From CADEFF01 sp964569315 (GTDB lineage Bacteria; Pseudomonadota; Alphaproteobacteria; Dongiales; Dongiaceae), in contig CAZMUZ010000031.1 of the NCBI GenBank assembly GCA_964569315.1, positions 1-33,707 on the forward strand: 33,707 nucleotides of DNA, given 5' to 3'. The position numbers and the translations under genes were made by a program. Positions within the stretch are counted from its first letter, which is position 1. The number at the start of each line of letters is the position of its first letter. The notes below the pieces were generated by a model. The model was not told the DNA's origin, ran no database searches, and saw nothing but the letters and a program-made list of their open reading frames with translations. Shown one piece after another: positions 7,003 through 14,712 of the stretch.

Positions 7003-8430
7003 ATGAAAAACCCAGTCGAACGCAAGAGTGGCACACCCATCAACCAACTTCAGCACCTAAGCCGCGTGGAGAGGCGCGAACAGGGGCAGCGGCTGCGGCA
7101 GCACTGCTCTCGCGGCCGACATGCGGAATGGAAGCCAAGAAGCCGGGCCTATGATCCGATCGAGCTGCTGGATCAATCCAATGCCGATCGGATTCCCGGC
7201 CTCATTCGCGTGCGCTATGGGAGAATGTCGGAATCGCCGTTCGCCTTTTTTCGCGGCACCGCCGTGATTCAGGCGCGCGACCTGGCGGCCTCGCCCGTCT
7301 CGGGCATCGTCGTTCAGGCCTGCGGGGATTGCCATCTGATGAATTTTGGCGGATTTGCCACGCCCGAGCGCACGCTGGTCTTCGACATCAATGATTTCGA
7401 CGAAACGTTTCCGGCGCCATGGGAGTGGGATCTGAAACGCCTGGCGGCCAGCTTCGTCGTTGCGGCGCGCCATATGACCTTCTCCGAGGCGACGGCCGAG
7501 AACGCGGTCAGGGCGGCTGTTGCTTCGTACCGCGAACGGATGTCCGACTATGCCGAGTCCAAGACGCTCGATATGTGGTACACCCAGATCCGGTTCAAGG
7601 ACCTGATCGAGGCCTTCAGGAAGGATAGGGACATCGTCGACCGCTTGAATGAAAAGACGCGTGAGGCGCACTCTCGCAGTTCCGAGTCGGTGTTCCCCAA
7701 GCTGACCAAAGTTATCGATGGACGGCGCAAGATCGCGGACAACCCGCCCATGATCTATCATTTCCAACAGACGCAGCATCGGGACTGGGACCGGCGGTAT
7801 CGGGGCTTCATTGGGCTATACAAAGAATCGCTACCGGCCGACCGCCGTGCGTTGCTGGACCGCTATCGCCCGGAAGACGTCGCGGTGAAGGTTGTTGGAG
7901 TCGGCAGCGTCGGGACGCGCTGCTATGTGAGCTTGTATCTCGCCGACGAAGACGACCCTCTGTTTCTTCAGACGAAGGAAGCGCGCCGTTCCGTACTGGA
8001 GACGCCGAAGGGCAAAAGCCGGTATTCGCACCAGGGCGAGCGTGTCGTGAACGGGCAGCGTCTCATGCAGGCGGCCAGCGACATTTTCCTCGGTTGCCTG
8101 CGGGTACCGGACGGCCGAGAGTACTATGTCCGGCAGCTTCGCGACATGAAGGTCGCCGCCGAGGTCGAGACGTTTCGCGCAAAGACGCTCGCGGCCTACG
8201 CGACGATGTGCGGATGGGCGTTGGCTAGGGCTCACGCCAAGGCCGGCGATGCTGCGATGATCGCGGGCTATCTCGGCAAGAACGATCGCATCGATGATGC
8301 GCTGGCGCTCTTCGCAAAGGCATATGCGAATCAGGTGGAGCGAGATTTCGCAGCCTTCAAGAAGGCCATTCGCTCGGGTCATCTCAAGACCGATACCGAC
8401 GAGGCGGGCGGTCTGGAGTTTGCGTTGTGA
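7003..8430 (+). CDS. DUF2252 domain-containing protein
   Basis: A 475-residue protein of the DUF2252 family. The fold resembles aminoglycoside phosphotransferase-type kinases; no reaction is established. Diagnostic segments are SPFAFFRGTA (79-88), ACGDCHLMNFGGF (106-118), FDINDFDE (127-134) and WEWDLKRLAAS (140-150), then VGVGSVGTRCYV and, near the C-terminus, ALARAHAKAGDA. The GDxHxxNFG and DINDFDE motifs look like the catalytic and metal-binding motifs of the kinase-like fold. The start at 7003 follows GAGGTG. It stands alone on the plus strand downstream of tRNA-Pro, the first gene of the accessory region. Confidence 0.9.
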   Translation: MKNPVERKSGTPINQLQHLSRVERREQGQRLRQHCSRGRHAEWKPRSRAYDPIELLDQSNADRIPGLIRVRYGRMSESPFAFFRGTAVIQARDLAASPVSGIVVQACGDCHLMNFGGFATPERTLVFDINDFDETFPAPWEWDLKRLAASFVVAARHMTFSEATAENAVRAAVASYRERMSDYAESKTLDMWYTQIRFKDLIEAFRKDRDIVDRLNEKTREAHSRSSESVFPKLTKVIDGRRKIADNPPMIYHFQQTQHRDWDRRYRGFIGLYKESLPADRRALLDRYRPEDVAVKVVGVGSVGTRCYVSLYLADEDDPLFLQTKEARRSVLETPKGKSRYSHQGERVVNGQRLMQAASDIFLGCLRVPDGREYYVRQLRDMKVAAEVETFRAKTLAAYATMCGWALARAHAKAGDAAMIAGYLGKNDRIDDALALFAKAYANQVERDFAAFKKAIRSGHLKTDTDEAGGLEFAL

Positions 8431-8630
8431 ACCCCGGTGGGCAGCGAGCGTTAGTGAAGCGCCTCAGTTCAACAGAAAGTCGACATCAGCATTCGCTGCC
8501 CCTGGACTACGGCCCCGGATGATCGCCGTCGGAGCGCGCGATGGGGTGGCGTTGCGCGGCGCGAGAGCTTTGACAGATGTCGTCAGCTTCATCGAGCAGG
8601 CGGGCGGACGGAAAATCTAGCGCCGCGAAA

Positions 8631-9905
8631 TCAAAGTCCCGGCGGCTCCTTCTGCCATTGATAGCCGGCCCGCCCCTGCTCATAGCCGAGCTTGAACAAT
8701 TCCACCATATAGTGCCGGTCGAACGGCTCGGGCAGCGGCACGTCGAAGCTGGCCGGAATATACGCCAGATTGAAATCGACGCCGTCGCGCTCGGCGATGG
8801 CGTAGATCCGGTACAGATCGCCCGTGCCCTGGGTCTGGATCAATGACGACACGGCGCGCCCGGCAATGGTGAGCGTCTGCCGCTCCGTATCCGCCCAATC
8901 CGGATCGAGGCGGGCGTTGCGGATGATGTACATGTGCCGCTCCCGCTTTATGCCGCTCTCCGCGGAGAGCTCCGCCAGGTGCAACTGCGGCGGATAGACG
9001 AAGACTTGAGCGCTGGCGCCGCCATCGACATGCATCTCCTGGTACTTCGTCCCGTTCACCTCCACATCGATCATCATCGGCGGAAATGCACCGGGAATGG
9101 CGGCCGATGCGACCAGGAGCTTGCGCACCAGCTCCAGCGCTCCCGGCCCGCCATATTCGGCAATCTTTCCGATATCCCAGATGACGCCTCGCCTTGCATC
9201 CAGGTTTGTCGTGCCGATAAGCAGGACGCGGCCTTTCTTGTGCTCTGCGGCGATCGCCTCGAGCATGTCGTCGGTGACATATTTCGCCACGAGAAGCTGC
9301 AATGGCGCATTATCGGCCATGGCGTCATTGAACACTGCCGCCAGGAAACCGCGTTCTTCCAGAACGTCCTTGGCGCTGATGGTGGTATAGACCTCCTTGA
9401 GCTGCGGATCGTAGGCGGGACCCAGGAAGGCGAAAGGTGCCGTCAGGGCGCCGGTGCTAACGCCCGTGACCAGCTTGAATTCCGGCCGGGTACCGGCTTC
9501 GGTCCAGCCGACGAGCAGGCCCGCGCCGTAGGCACCGTTCTCGCCGCCGCCGGAAATGGCCAGGAAACTCGCCGGCGGCATCGGACCGGCATTGCCGGCG
9601 GCGGTCCATGCCGCGAACTCCGTCTCATACGCGCTGACGCTCTCCTCGGTCAGCCGCTCCAAATCGGTCTTTTGCCAGTAGCGCACTCCCGGCATCCCGG
9701 CGATCTCGGCTGCGGCCTCGTTATCCGTCGGCACCGCATGCAGTCTTTCCGGCAGCGAGCAAGCCTGGAGCAACAGCAGCGCGACGGTTCCGGCGATGGC
9801 CACGATGACACGCCGATTGCCGCGCGATCTCCGTTGTCGGGAACCAACCTCCGGAGTTTCGTCGCCGCTCGGAACGAATTCCGAGCCGAGCCAAGCGATT
9901 GCCAT
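8631..9905 (-). CDS. Patatin-like phospholipase family lipoprotein
   Basis: A 424-residue putative lipid acyl hydrolase. The patatin elements are all present: the oxyanion loop SGGGENGAYGAGLL (118-131), the nucleophile elbow GVSTG with Ser150, and the catalytic Asp in DGGA (Asp294). An N-terminal hydrophobic stretch VIVAIAGTVALLLLQAC ends in a lipobox with Cys at 49, so it is probably lipid-anchored and faces the periplasm. The start at 9905 is supported by AGGGGGCG six bases upstream, but it leaves an unusually long 30-residue charged region before the hydrophobic stretch. Substrate unknown. It stands alone, with gene-free DNA upstream. Confidence 0.9.
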   Translation of the reverse strand: MAIAWLGSEFVPSGDETPEVGSRQRRSRGNRRVIVAIAGTVALLLLQACSLPERLHAVPTDNEAAAEIAGMPGVRYWQKTDLERLTEESVSAYETEFAAWTAAGNAGPMPPASFLAISGGGENGAYGAGLLVGWTEAGTRPEFKLVTGVSTGALTAPFAFLGPAYDPQLKEVYTTISAKDVLEERGFLAAVFNDAMADNAPLQLLVAKYVTDDMLEAIAAEHKKGRVLLIGTTNLDARRGVIWDIGKIAEYGGPGALELVRKLLVASAAIPGAFPPMMIDVEVNGTKYQEMHVDGGASAQVFVYPPQLHLAELSAESGIKRERHMYIIRNARLDPDWADTERQTLTIAGRAVSSLIQTQGTGDLYRIYAIAERDGVDFNLAYIPASFDVPLPEPFDRHYMVELFKLGYEQGRAGYQWQKEPPGL

Positions 9906-10528
9906 AGCCGCCCCCTGTTTGTTATCGAAACGATCTCGGGCTTGCGCTTCGCCATTTGACATGGCGTCGAAGGCCCGCCGCAAGCGCGATCTATTTTCCA
10001 GCGCGGACTGGCGGGAGAGCGGACATCAAAGGCAACCATTCCCTGGCGGCCTTCGCGCGGTCCCGTTCCCTTCAGCCCTCGCACTTCCCTTATACTCTGT
10101 CGGTTTCTGCCGGGTTTCGCTCGATCTGCTCCCGCTCGGCTACGACGAGTTCGACATTGCCGAACCGCTCGTCGGGCGCCAAGCCCCCTCGCGGACTAAT
10201 GAGGCGGCAGCGATTAGCCAACGGACTTTATCCGAAGGAGATAGGACGTTTCCTCGGGAGACGCCGGCAGAGACGCCGATAGCGTCGGGATGCTCAGATC
10301 GATGCTGTCGTCGAACTCGATAACGTCCCGGGGAAGAGAATTGCTCTCCGGTCCGAGAAATGTCGCGACGCCGAACGCAGTAAATCCTCGTTCCACGCCG
10401 CACTCGTCAGCCGCGATGGCGACGAGGAGCGGGTTGCACGACCGGTTTTGCGCCCGTGAGGGCAGGTGGCATGCGCCGGAACGGTCCCGGCAATTCGGCA
10501 GCGACACCGCCACCGGCGAGCGAGCGGC
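9906..10528. other. 623-base stretch without a convincing gene
   Basis: This lies between the 5' end of the patatin-like gene and the 3' end of the Gly/Asn-rich protein gene, both on the minus strand. It should hold the patatin promoter, but I could not identify clear boxes. A minus-strand frame at 10214-10513 is open but has only a GTG start, no ribosome-binding site and no family resemblance. No terminator hairpin with a T-run is visible. Confidence 0.35.
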
Positions 10529-11260
10529 TCAGAAGATGGACGACACCAGATCGCCGATCGTTTGTCCCAGGCTATGCGCCTCGACCTCATTGGCGCGGGC
10601 CGCAAGGTCCGCCGCAAGCGCCTGGTTCTCCGCTTCGATGGCGGGATCGTTGGTGGGGTTGGCGAGCCCGCTCAAATTCGGATCGTCCGGGTTCTCGGCC
10701 GCCAGGCGATCATTGATCGCGCTGACCTGCTCGACGGACAGATCTTTGTTGGCCGCCGCCGCGAGCGCCGCCGCGAGGTCGTCCAGCGAAGGGGCGGCTG
10801 CATCGTCGGGAGTGGCGCCGAGATAGTCCGACAGCATGTCGCGATAGGTCTTGGAGATCGCGCCGATTGCAGAGGTGTCGCTGGTATTGGCGAGCGCGAC
10901 CGATGATGCGTTGGCGAATCCGTTCAGCCGCCCGAGGTTGCTCGGATGCATCGGATCCGACTTGGCGATGGCACTTGCGCCGCGCGCCTTTTCCGGATCA
11001 TGTCCGGGCGCCGTGTCCTTGCCCAGCGATTTTCCGGCGTCGGCGCTGGCGGAATGACCGTTCCCATTGCCCCCCGCATTGCCGCCGCCATTGCCTCCGG
11101 CGTTTCCACCGCCGTGGCCCCCTCCGTTACCGCCGCCATTGCCTCCGCCATTTCCGGCGGCGAAGGCGGGCGATCCGTCCGGTTGGGGCATTGCAACCGG
11201 CATCAGCAGTAGCGCGAGCCCGAGTACGGCAACGCATGACGCACGAAAAGCTTGGGCCAT
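10529..11260 (-). CDS. Secreted Gly/Asn-rich hypothetical protein
   Basis: A 243-residue protein with no recognised family. Residues 1-35 form a signal peptide (AVLGLALLLMPVAMP, then SPAFAA cleavage region). Residues 36-68 are a low-complexity GNGGG/GNAGG repeat. The rest is acidic and Ala/Asp/Asn-rich and predicted helical: GFANASSVALANTSDTSAIG, then SLDDLAAALAAAANKDLS and AIEAENQALAADLAARANEV. The start at 11260 follows a strong GGAGG. The layout (signal, glycine linker, helical domain) suggests an exported or surface protein. It lies near a second Gly/Asn-rich secreted protein and a CigR-like protein on the same strand. Function unknown. Confidence 0.75.
   Translation of the reverse strand: MAQAFRASCVAVLGLALLLMPVAMPQPDGSPAFAAGNGGGNGGGNGGGHGGGNAGGNGGGNAGGNGNGHSASADAGKSLGKDTAPGHDPEKARGASAIAKSDPMHPSNLGRLNGFANASSVALANTSDTSAIGAISKTYRDMLSDYLGATPDDAAAPSLDDLAAALAAAANKDLSVEQVSAINDRLAAENPDDPNLSGLANPTNDPAIEAENQALAADLAARANEVEAHSLGQTIGDLVSSIF
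11057..11155 (-). repeat. GNGGG/GNAGG-encoding tandem repeat inside the secreted protein gene
   Basis: A 12-base-period repeat of GGN codons with AAC/AAT, encoding 33 residues in blocks of G-N-G-G or G-N-A-G with one His. It is in frame and probably prone to length changes. Confidence 0.8.
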
Positions 11261-11468
11261 GACATCCTCCGGGAGAACGCGAACGGGGCAGAACGGGACT
11301 AGTGTCCGAGGCATAGGCTTTCCGTGCAACATGATCGCGATTTTGGCACAGTTGGCGATAATCCCGGATTATCGAACCCGGCGGGCAACTTTAGTTCCGG
11401 CCGTTCCGATGGCCGGGCGGCGAACTGCGGGTCCAGGAACTGCCCCATGCCGGTCATCGGCAAAAAGA

Positions 11469-11492
11469 AACGGGCCCCCGCGGGGGCCCGTT
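11469..11492 (-). terminator. Rho-independent terminator of the 71-residue secreted protein gene
   Basis: A perfect 24-base GC-rich palindrome (AACGGGCCCCCG and its complement). On the minus strand it is followed by TTTCTTTTTG. It lies 29 bases past the stop of the gene at 11522-11737. Confidence 0.85.
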
Positions 11493-11521
11493 CCCATCCG
11501 TTGCACGGCTATGAGAGAAGC

Positions 11522-11737
11522 TCAGCGCTCCTCGGGGCCGGCATTGCCGACGCTCTTGTCATTGCCCTGATTTCCATTGGCACCCGACACGCCGCCTTTG
11601 TTGCCATCGGAGTTGCCGAAGCCGCCGCCGCCATGACCGCCGGGCGTCTCGCCGTTGCCCTTCCCAGCCATCGCCGAACTCGCCACCATCGATAGCGCGA
11701 AGAACGCTACCACCGCACAGGTCAGGATCTTTTTCAT
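11522..11737 (-). CDS. Small secreted Gly/Asn-rich hypothetical protein
   Basis: A 71-residue protein. Residues 1-24 are a clear signal peptide (MKKILTCAVVAFFALSMVAS with an AMA cleavage site). The mature part of about 47 residues is Gly/Asn/Lys-rich and has no Cys (KGNGETPGGHGGGGFGNSDG, then NKGGVSGANGNQGND). The start at 11737 has GGGAG upstream, and a strong terminator follows the stop, so this is a real single-gene unit. It resembles the Gly/Asn repeat of the neighbouring 243-residue protein only in composition. Function unknown. Confidence 0.75.
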   Translation of the reverse strand: MKKILTCAVVAFFALSMVASSAMAGKGNGETPGGHGGGGFGNSDGNKGGVSGANGNQGNDKSVGNAGPEER

Positions 11738-11808
11738 TTGCCACTCCCAAGTTGGGCCTGAAACCTGAGCATTGGAGAGAGCCCAGGCGCCGGAAGCAAG
11801 GGCATTCA

Positions 11809-11827
11809 ATGTAATTCGATGTAATTC
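11809..11827. repeat. Two 9-base direct repeats upstream of the small secreted protein gene
   Basis: ATGTAATTC occurs at 11809-11817 and again at 11819-11827, one helical turn apart (period 10), about 72-90 bases upstream of the start at 11737. This AT-rich patch could be a protein-binding site or chance. Confidence 0.4.
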
Positions 11828-11960
11828 TCTGGGAATTCGCATGCGAAGCCCATCCGCTCGTCTTAACTATAAGCGCCGCCCTTGTTGCAAACGGCTCGCA
11901 CGCGCCAGCATCCGTAGGCGCGGGCGTAACACGGGTGCCGCGCCATGCGGACCGGCGCCT

Positions 11961-12419
11961 CTAGTCGTTCAGCGCGTCGATCGCGGTGACGGTCAGCACA
12001 TCGAGAATGAGGTTGGTGGCTGCACGCACCAGCATCACCCTGTCGTCCACGATCACGATCTGTTGATCCGCCGGACGGCGCGGCAATTGCACCGCAAGAT
12101 CGGGGGGCAGCGGTTGCCAGGCAAGGCCGGGCGGCAGGCTGCCATTGCGAACGAGTTGCTTTGCGATGCCGGGCGGCAGGGTGCCTTTCTTGGCAATGCC
12201 CGGCGGGAGACCCTTGTGCTTTCGATTGTTGCCGCCCTGGATCGTCCAGACCTCGTATCGGGAGCGGTAGTAGCTCTGGATCAGCCTTCGCTCCAGCTCG
12301 GTCAGGATGATATCGCCGATGGATGCGTCGGCAAGCGGCGCTACCCCGGCAGGGCAGATCGCGATGAGCGAGCCGACCCCGGCGCCCAAGCATGTAGCGA
12401 GGAAGGAACGGCGAAGCAT
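11961..12419 (-). CDS. CigR-like exported protein (anti-virulence regulator CigR family)
   Basis: A 152-residue protein. It begins with an N-terminal membrane or signal segment (SFLATCLGAGVGSLIAICPA), followed by a helical region IILTELERRLIQSYYRSRY. The family signature comes next: three LPPG(I/L)A repeats at 71-100 (HKGLPPGIAKKG, LPPGIAKQLVRNG, LPPGLAWQPLPPDLAVQLP). It ends with a two-strand VIVDDRVMLVRAATNLILDV. This matches proteins annotated as CigR family, named after a Salmonella protein that restrains virulence; in most bacteria the role is unknown. The start at 12419 follows AAGGAGA. Confidence 0.8.
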   Translation of the reverse strand: MLRRSFLATCLGAGVGSLIAICPAGVAPLADASIGDIILTELERRLIQSYYRSRYEVWTIQGGNNRKHKGLPPGIAKKGTLPPGIAKQLVRNGSLPPGLAWQPLPPDLAVQLPRRPADQQIVIVDDRVMLVRAATNLILDVLTVTAIDALND

Positions 12420-12700
12420 GATCCAGTCTCCTTCGATAGCCAAGGAACCTATTCCATCCGTAAGGGAAGCAGATGGGCGCGCACGGCGCCACACGGAAGG
12501 AAATGAGGCCGCAGGCGGAGGCGGGAACATCCCGTCCCATCGGGTATGGTCATCCACCGGATAAAGTCGGTTGTCGAGTCTTCGATCCGGGAGCTGTAGA
12601 AGCCTCGCGCAGAGTGGCGAGGCGGTCCCTCGAGCGAGCCGGCCGATGGATGCTTCCCATCCCTCTTGATCGCCGCCCGGCTCCCTTCCATCTACCGGAG

Positions 12701-12952
12701 ATGAAGTCACCCGGCAGGATATGTCCAGTCGCTGCGGCTATCGCGTTGATGGCTGTCGTCTTTCCCGCCTGCAGCGGTTCGCAGCATTCACGCACGTCCG
12801 TGCAGTGCGGCGACGTCGTCTATCACATCCCGGGAACCTTCTGCGGCAATCGCTTCCGCGATGTCGGGCGCGCGCCCGGCGAACGGCACCAGAATTCCGG
12901 TGTCGAGATCCCCGAGCGCAACTCGCCGGGCATGGGCGGCAAGGACAACTAG
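12701..12952 (+). CDS. Putative small lipoprotein, unknown function
   Basis: An 83-residue frame starting MKSPGRICPVAAAIALMAVV and reaching a possible lipobox (FPAC, Cys24). The short mature part holds two more Cys (VQCGDVVYHIPGTFCGNRF). No family is recognised. The weak point is translation initiation: GGAG touches the ATG directly, without spacing. The signal-like N-terminus is the main reason for keeping it; it could also be spurious. Confidence 0.4.
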   Translation: MKSPGRICPVAAAIALMAVVFPACSGSQHSRTSVQCGDVVYHIPGTFCGNRFRDVGRAPGERHQNSGVEIPERNSPGMGGKDN

Positions 12953-13144
12953 CGCCGGGTTATATCGCCGAGATGCCGGTTACGAAGCGCCGCCGCGGAT
13001 CGGCCTGTCCGCGCTACGCGGGAGAGCGACGGGGCAGATCGTGTCGATGCGCGGGTCGTCCCGACGCCCCGTATCATGGCGCCGCGGAAGACCGTTCCTC
13101 GTGATAGTTGAGGAATCGCTCTCCGTTTGCGGGGCAGCGCAGCC

Positions 13145-13342
13145 TTAGAGCGATCGCTCCTGGCGATGCACCAGGCGACCGCTATGCTTGATTTCCCAGC
13201 GTTTCCAATCGCAGCAGGATTCCGCGAAGCTGCGACCGTGGCGGATGGCTTCGTGGTCGTTTTCGCAAGTGAGCGCCACTGCCGCCAGAGGATGGCCATC
13301 ATAGTCGGTGAGCTGACAGGAATAGCGAAGAGAGTGACCCAT
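13145..13342 (-). CDS. Small conserved-looking protein, paralogue of the 14186-14410 product
   Basis: A 65-residue soluble protein: Y7, C9, D13-x-DG (15-16), P18, then ALTCENDHEAIRHG and a WEIKHSGRL C-terminal strand. It aligns without gaps with the 74-residue protein encoded at 14186-14410: 19 identities over the first 60 residues. A strong GAGGAG lies seven bases before the ATG. The layout (beta strand, DxDG turn, strand, DxxAIxxG helix, strand) recalls small one-domain proteins such as DUF6894, but I do not assign it there. Function unknown. Confidence 0.75.
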   Translation of the reverse strand: MGHSLRYSCQLTDYDGHPLAAVALTCENDHEAIRHGRSFAESCCDWKRWEIKHSGRLVHRQERSL

Positions 13343-14143
13343 GTTTTTCTCCTCGGTGTGCCAATGCGCTAAACGTTCCGCGAGTTTCTTAGTGTTTCGC
13401 TAATCATAAAAGATGTTCGCGCCGGGTCGACTCCCCATTTAGGAATTTAACCCCGCGGTAAGGTAAATTTTCGCTGAATGTTGGGGAATGCGCGGCGCTT
13501 CATGCTGGAGCCGGCAAGCGCAAGTTCCCTCTCCAATATTACCGTAAGTTGTTGGTTTTCCTTCACAAGCGTTAGGTCGCGCCGCGCCGGGCCAACGAAA
13601 CGCGCCGCCGAACATGGTTACCGGGCGGCCGATAACGCCGCTTCGGTGGCCAACCGGCAGAAGGACCCCTGCCGGCGCCAGGCGTCGATGTCGGCGGCAT
13701 TAACCATGGATCATGCGCCGATAGGTGCCGCCCCGGACTCATCGCGCATAGCGGCATCGATGGAGCTCGACCGATCGTTGACTTCCGCCTTGTCGATGCC
13801 GTGTGTGGCGACATAGGGAGGCGAACCGACCGCAAGGGTGGTTTGTTCCGAGTGCCCGAGCGTTCGCGGCTACGGCTTCGTGCAGGCGAACGCGGGACGT
13901 CGCGTTCGCTGTGCTACAGCGCGCACGGGATGGCGAGAGAAATGCGGGCCGCGACGGGTGCCAGGGGTGGCGGATCCGTCTCGGCCCGCTGAGCGCTCGA
14001 CCGAGGGGATCGGCGGTCGGCACTTGGGCATCCAACGTCGGCGGCTCGTGCCGGTTCCCACCGGTTGCGGATTTCCGGATCGACGCCGCTCGATACGGAT
14101 TTGCGGCAAAACGGGCAGTCTGACGGCACCGGTCGAAAGAAAA
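13343..14143. other. About 800-base stretch without a convincing gene
   Basis: The first 230 bases (to about 13570) are clearly richer in A/T than the surroundings and probably hold the promoter of the small gene at 13145-13342. The remainder is GC-rich, with several short open frames on both strands, none having both a ribosome-binding site and plausible protein composition. No repeats or RNA gene were recognised. Confidence 0.4.
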
Positions 14144-14160
14144 GCCCCGTCGAGCGGGGC
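14134..14160 (-). terminator. Rho-independent terminator after the 74-residue protein gene
   Basis: On the minus strand the hairpin GCCCCGC-TCG-ACGGGGC (14160 to 14144) is followed by TTTTCTTT. It lies 25 bases past the stop of the gene at 14186-14410. Confidence 0.85.
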
Positions 14161-14185
14161 CTGAGTTTCCATCCCTGGTGCAGCT

Positions 14186-14410
14186 CTACGCCGCGGCGGG
14201 CGGGTATCCCGCGTTCGGCTCGGATTTCCGCATATAGATCAGACGATCGCCCGCTCGAATCTCGAAACCCGCGCAATGCGGATGGTCGCGCTCGAGCGTG
14301 TTCCCGATCAGAATCGCGTCGGTGTCCGTCTTCGCGGTAATCTGGACCGACGTCGATGGCCTGCCGTCGCGGTCCAGCAAATTGCAGAGATAGGGTGTGG
14401 GTTGACCCAT
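14186..14410 (-). CDS. Small conserved-looking protein, paralogue of the 13145-13342 product
   Basis: A 74-residue protein sharing with its neighbour MG, Y7, C9, L11, D13, DG (15-16), P18, V22, T25, D29, AI (32-33), G36, EI (50-51) and RL (56-57). A very strong GAGGAGG stands upstream of the ATG and an intrinsic terminator follows, so it is a complete transcription unit. No signal peptide or membrane segment. The second Cys (C46, in HPHCAGFEI) lies close to C43/C44 of the paralogue. Function unknown. Confidence 0.8.
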   Translation of the reverse strand: MGQPTPYLCNLLDRDGRPSTSVQITAKTDTDAILIGNTLERDHPHCAGFEIRAGDRLIYMRKSEPNAGYPPAAA

Positions 14411-14712
14411 AGCAGCCTCCTCTCATGAGGTGCATTGACAAGGACCCTATTCCAATTGCCGCGGCAGGCGAAATCACAATCCGCGTCGCCAGGAATTTTG
14501 GCACTAGCGGCGACGAATTGCTGACAGCGGTTCCTCAATACGTAGATTGAGATCGTCGTCGATATAACTGGAATCCCGTCATTCCCCTTGCAGCGGCCAC
14601 GAAGGAAACGTCGTCGCCGTGCGGGGACGCGCCTGCGAGTGCGTCGCCGCCATCGATATGAGCTGCGGCACCCGTCCACACGCGCCCGGACGGGAACGGT
14701 GCGAAAGCGGGT
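14411..14712. other. 302-base stretch without a gene
   Basis: Upstream region of the 74-residue protein gene and downstream of the DHFR-like gene. It contains a moderately AT-rich part (14420-14580) likely to hold the promoter, but I found no box pair that I trust. Confidence 0.4.

Noticed and set aside
6299..7036. Long minus-strand frame crossing the tRNA-Pro gene
   Set aside because: It reads through the tRNA on the opposite strand and overlaps the chaC start. The composition is Arg-rich, as expected for a chance frame in GC-rich DNA.
10214..10513. Minus-strand open frame of 99 codons after the Gly/Asn-rich protein gene
   Set aside because: Starts only with GTG, has no ribosome-binding site and no family resemblance. 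Amino-acid composition is not clearly protein-like.
11057..11155. Repeat array considered as a CRISPR
   Set aside because: The units are 12 bases, contiguous and in frame with Gly/Asn codons; there are no spacers.
13340..13380. GGAAC-like element upstream of the 65-residue protein gene considered as an EcfG promoter
   Set aside because: On the minus strand GGAAC is present, but no CGTT follows at 16-17 bases.
13803..14164. Plus-strand frames with a GYGFVQ segment recalling cold-shock proteins
   Set aside because: The match is only six residues; the rest is Arg/Pro-rich and lacks the cold-shock fold, and there is no ribosome-binding site.
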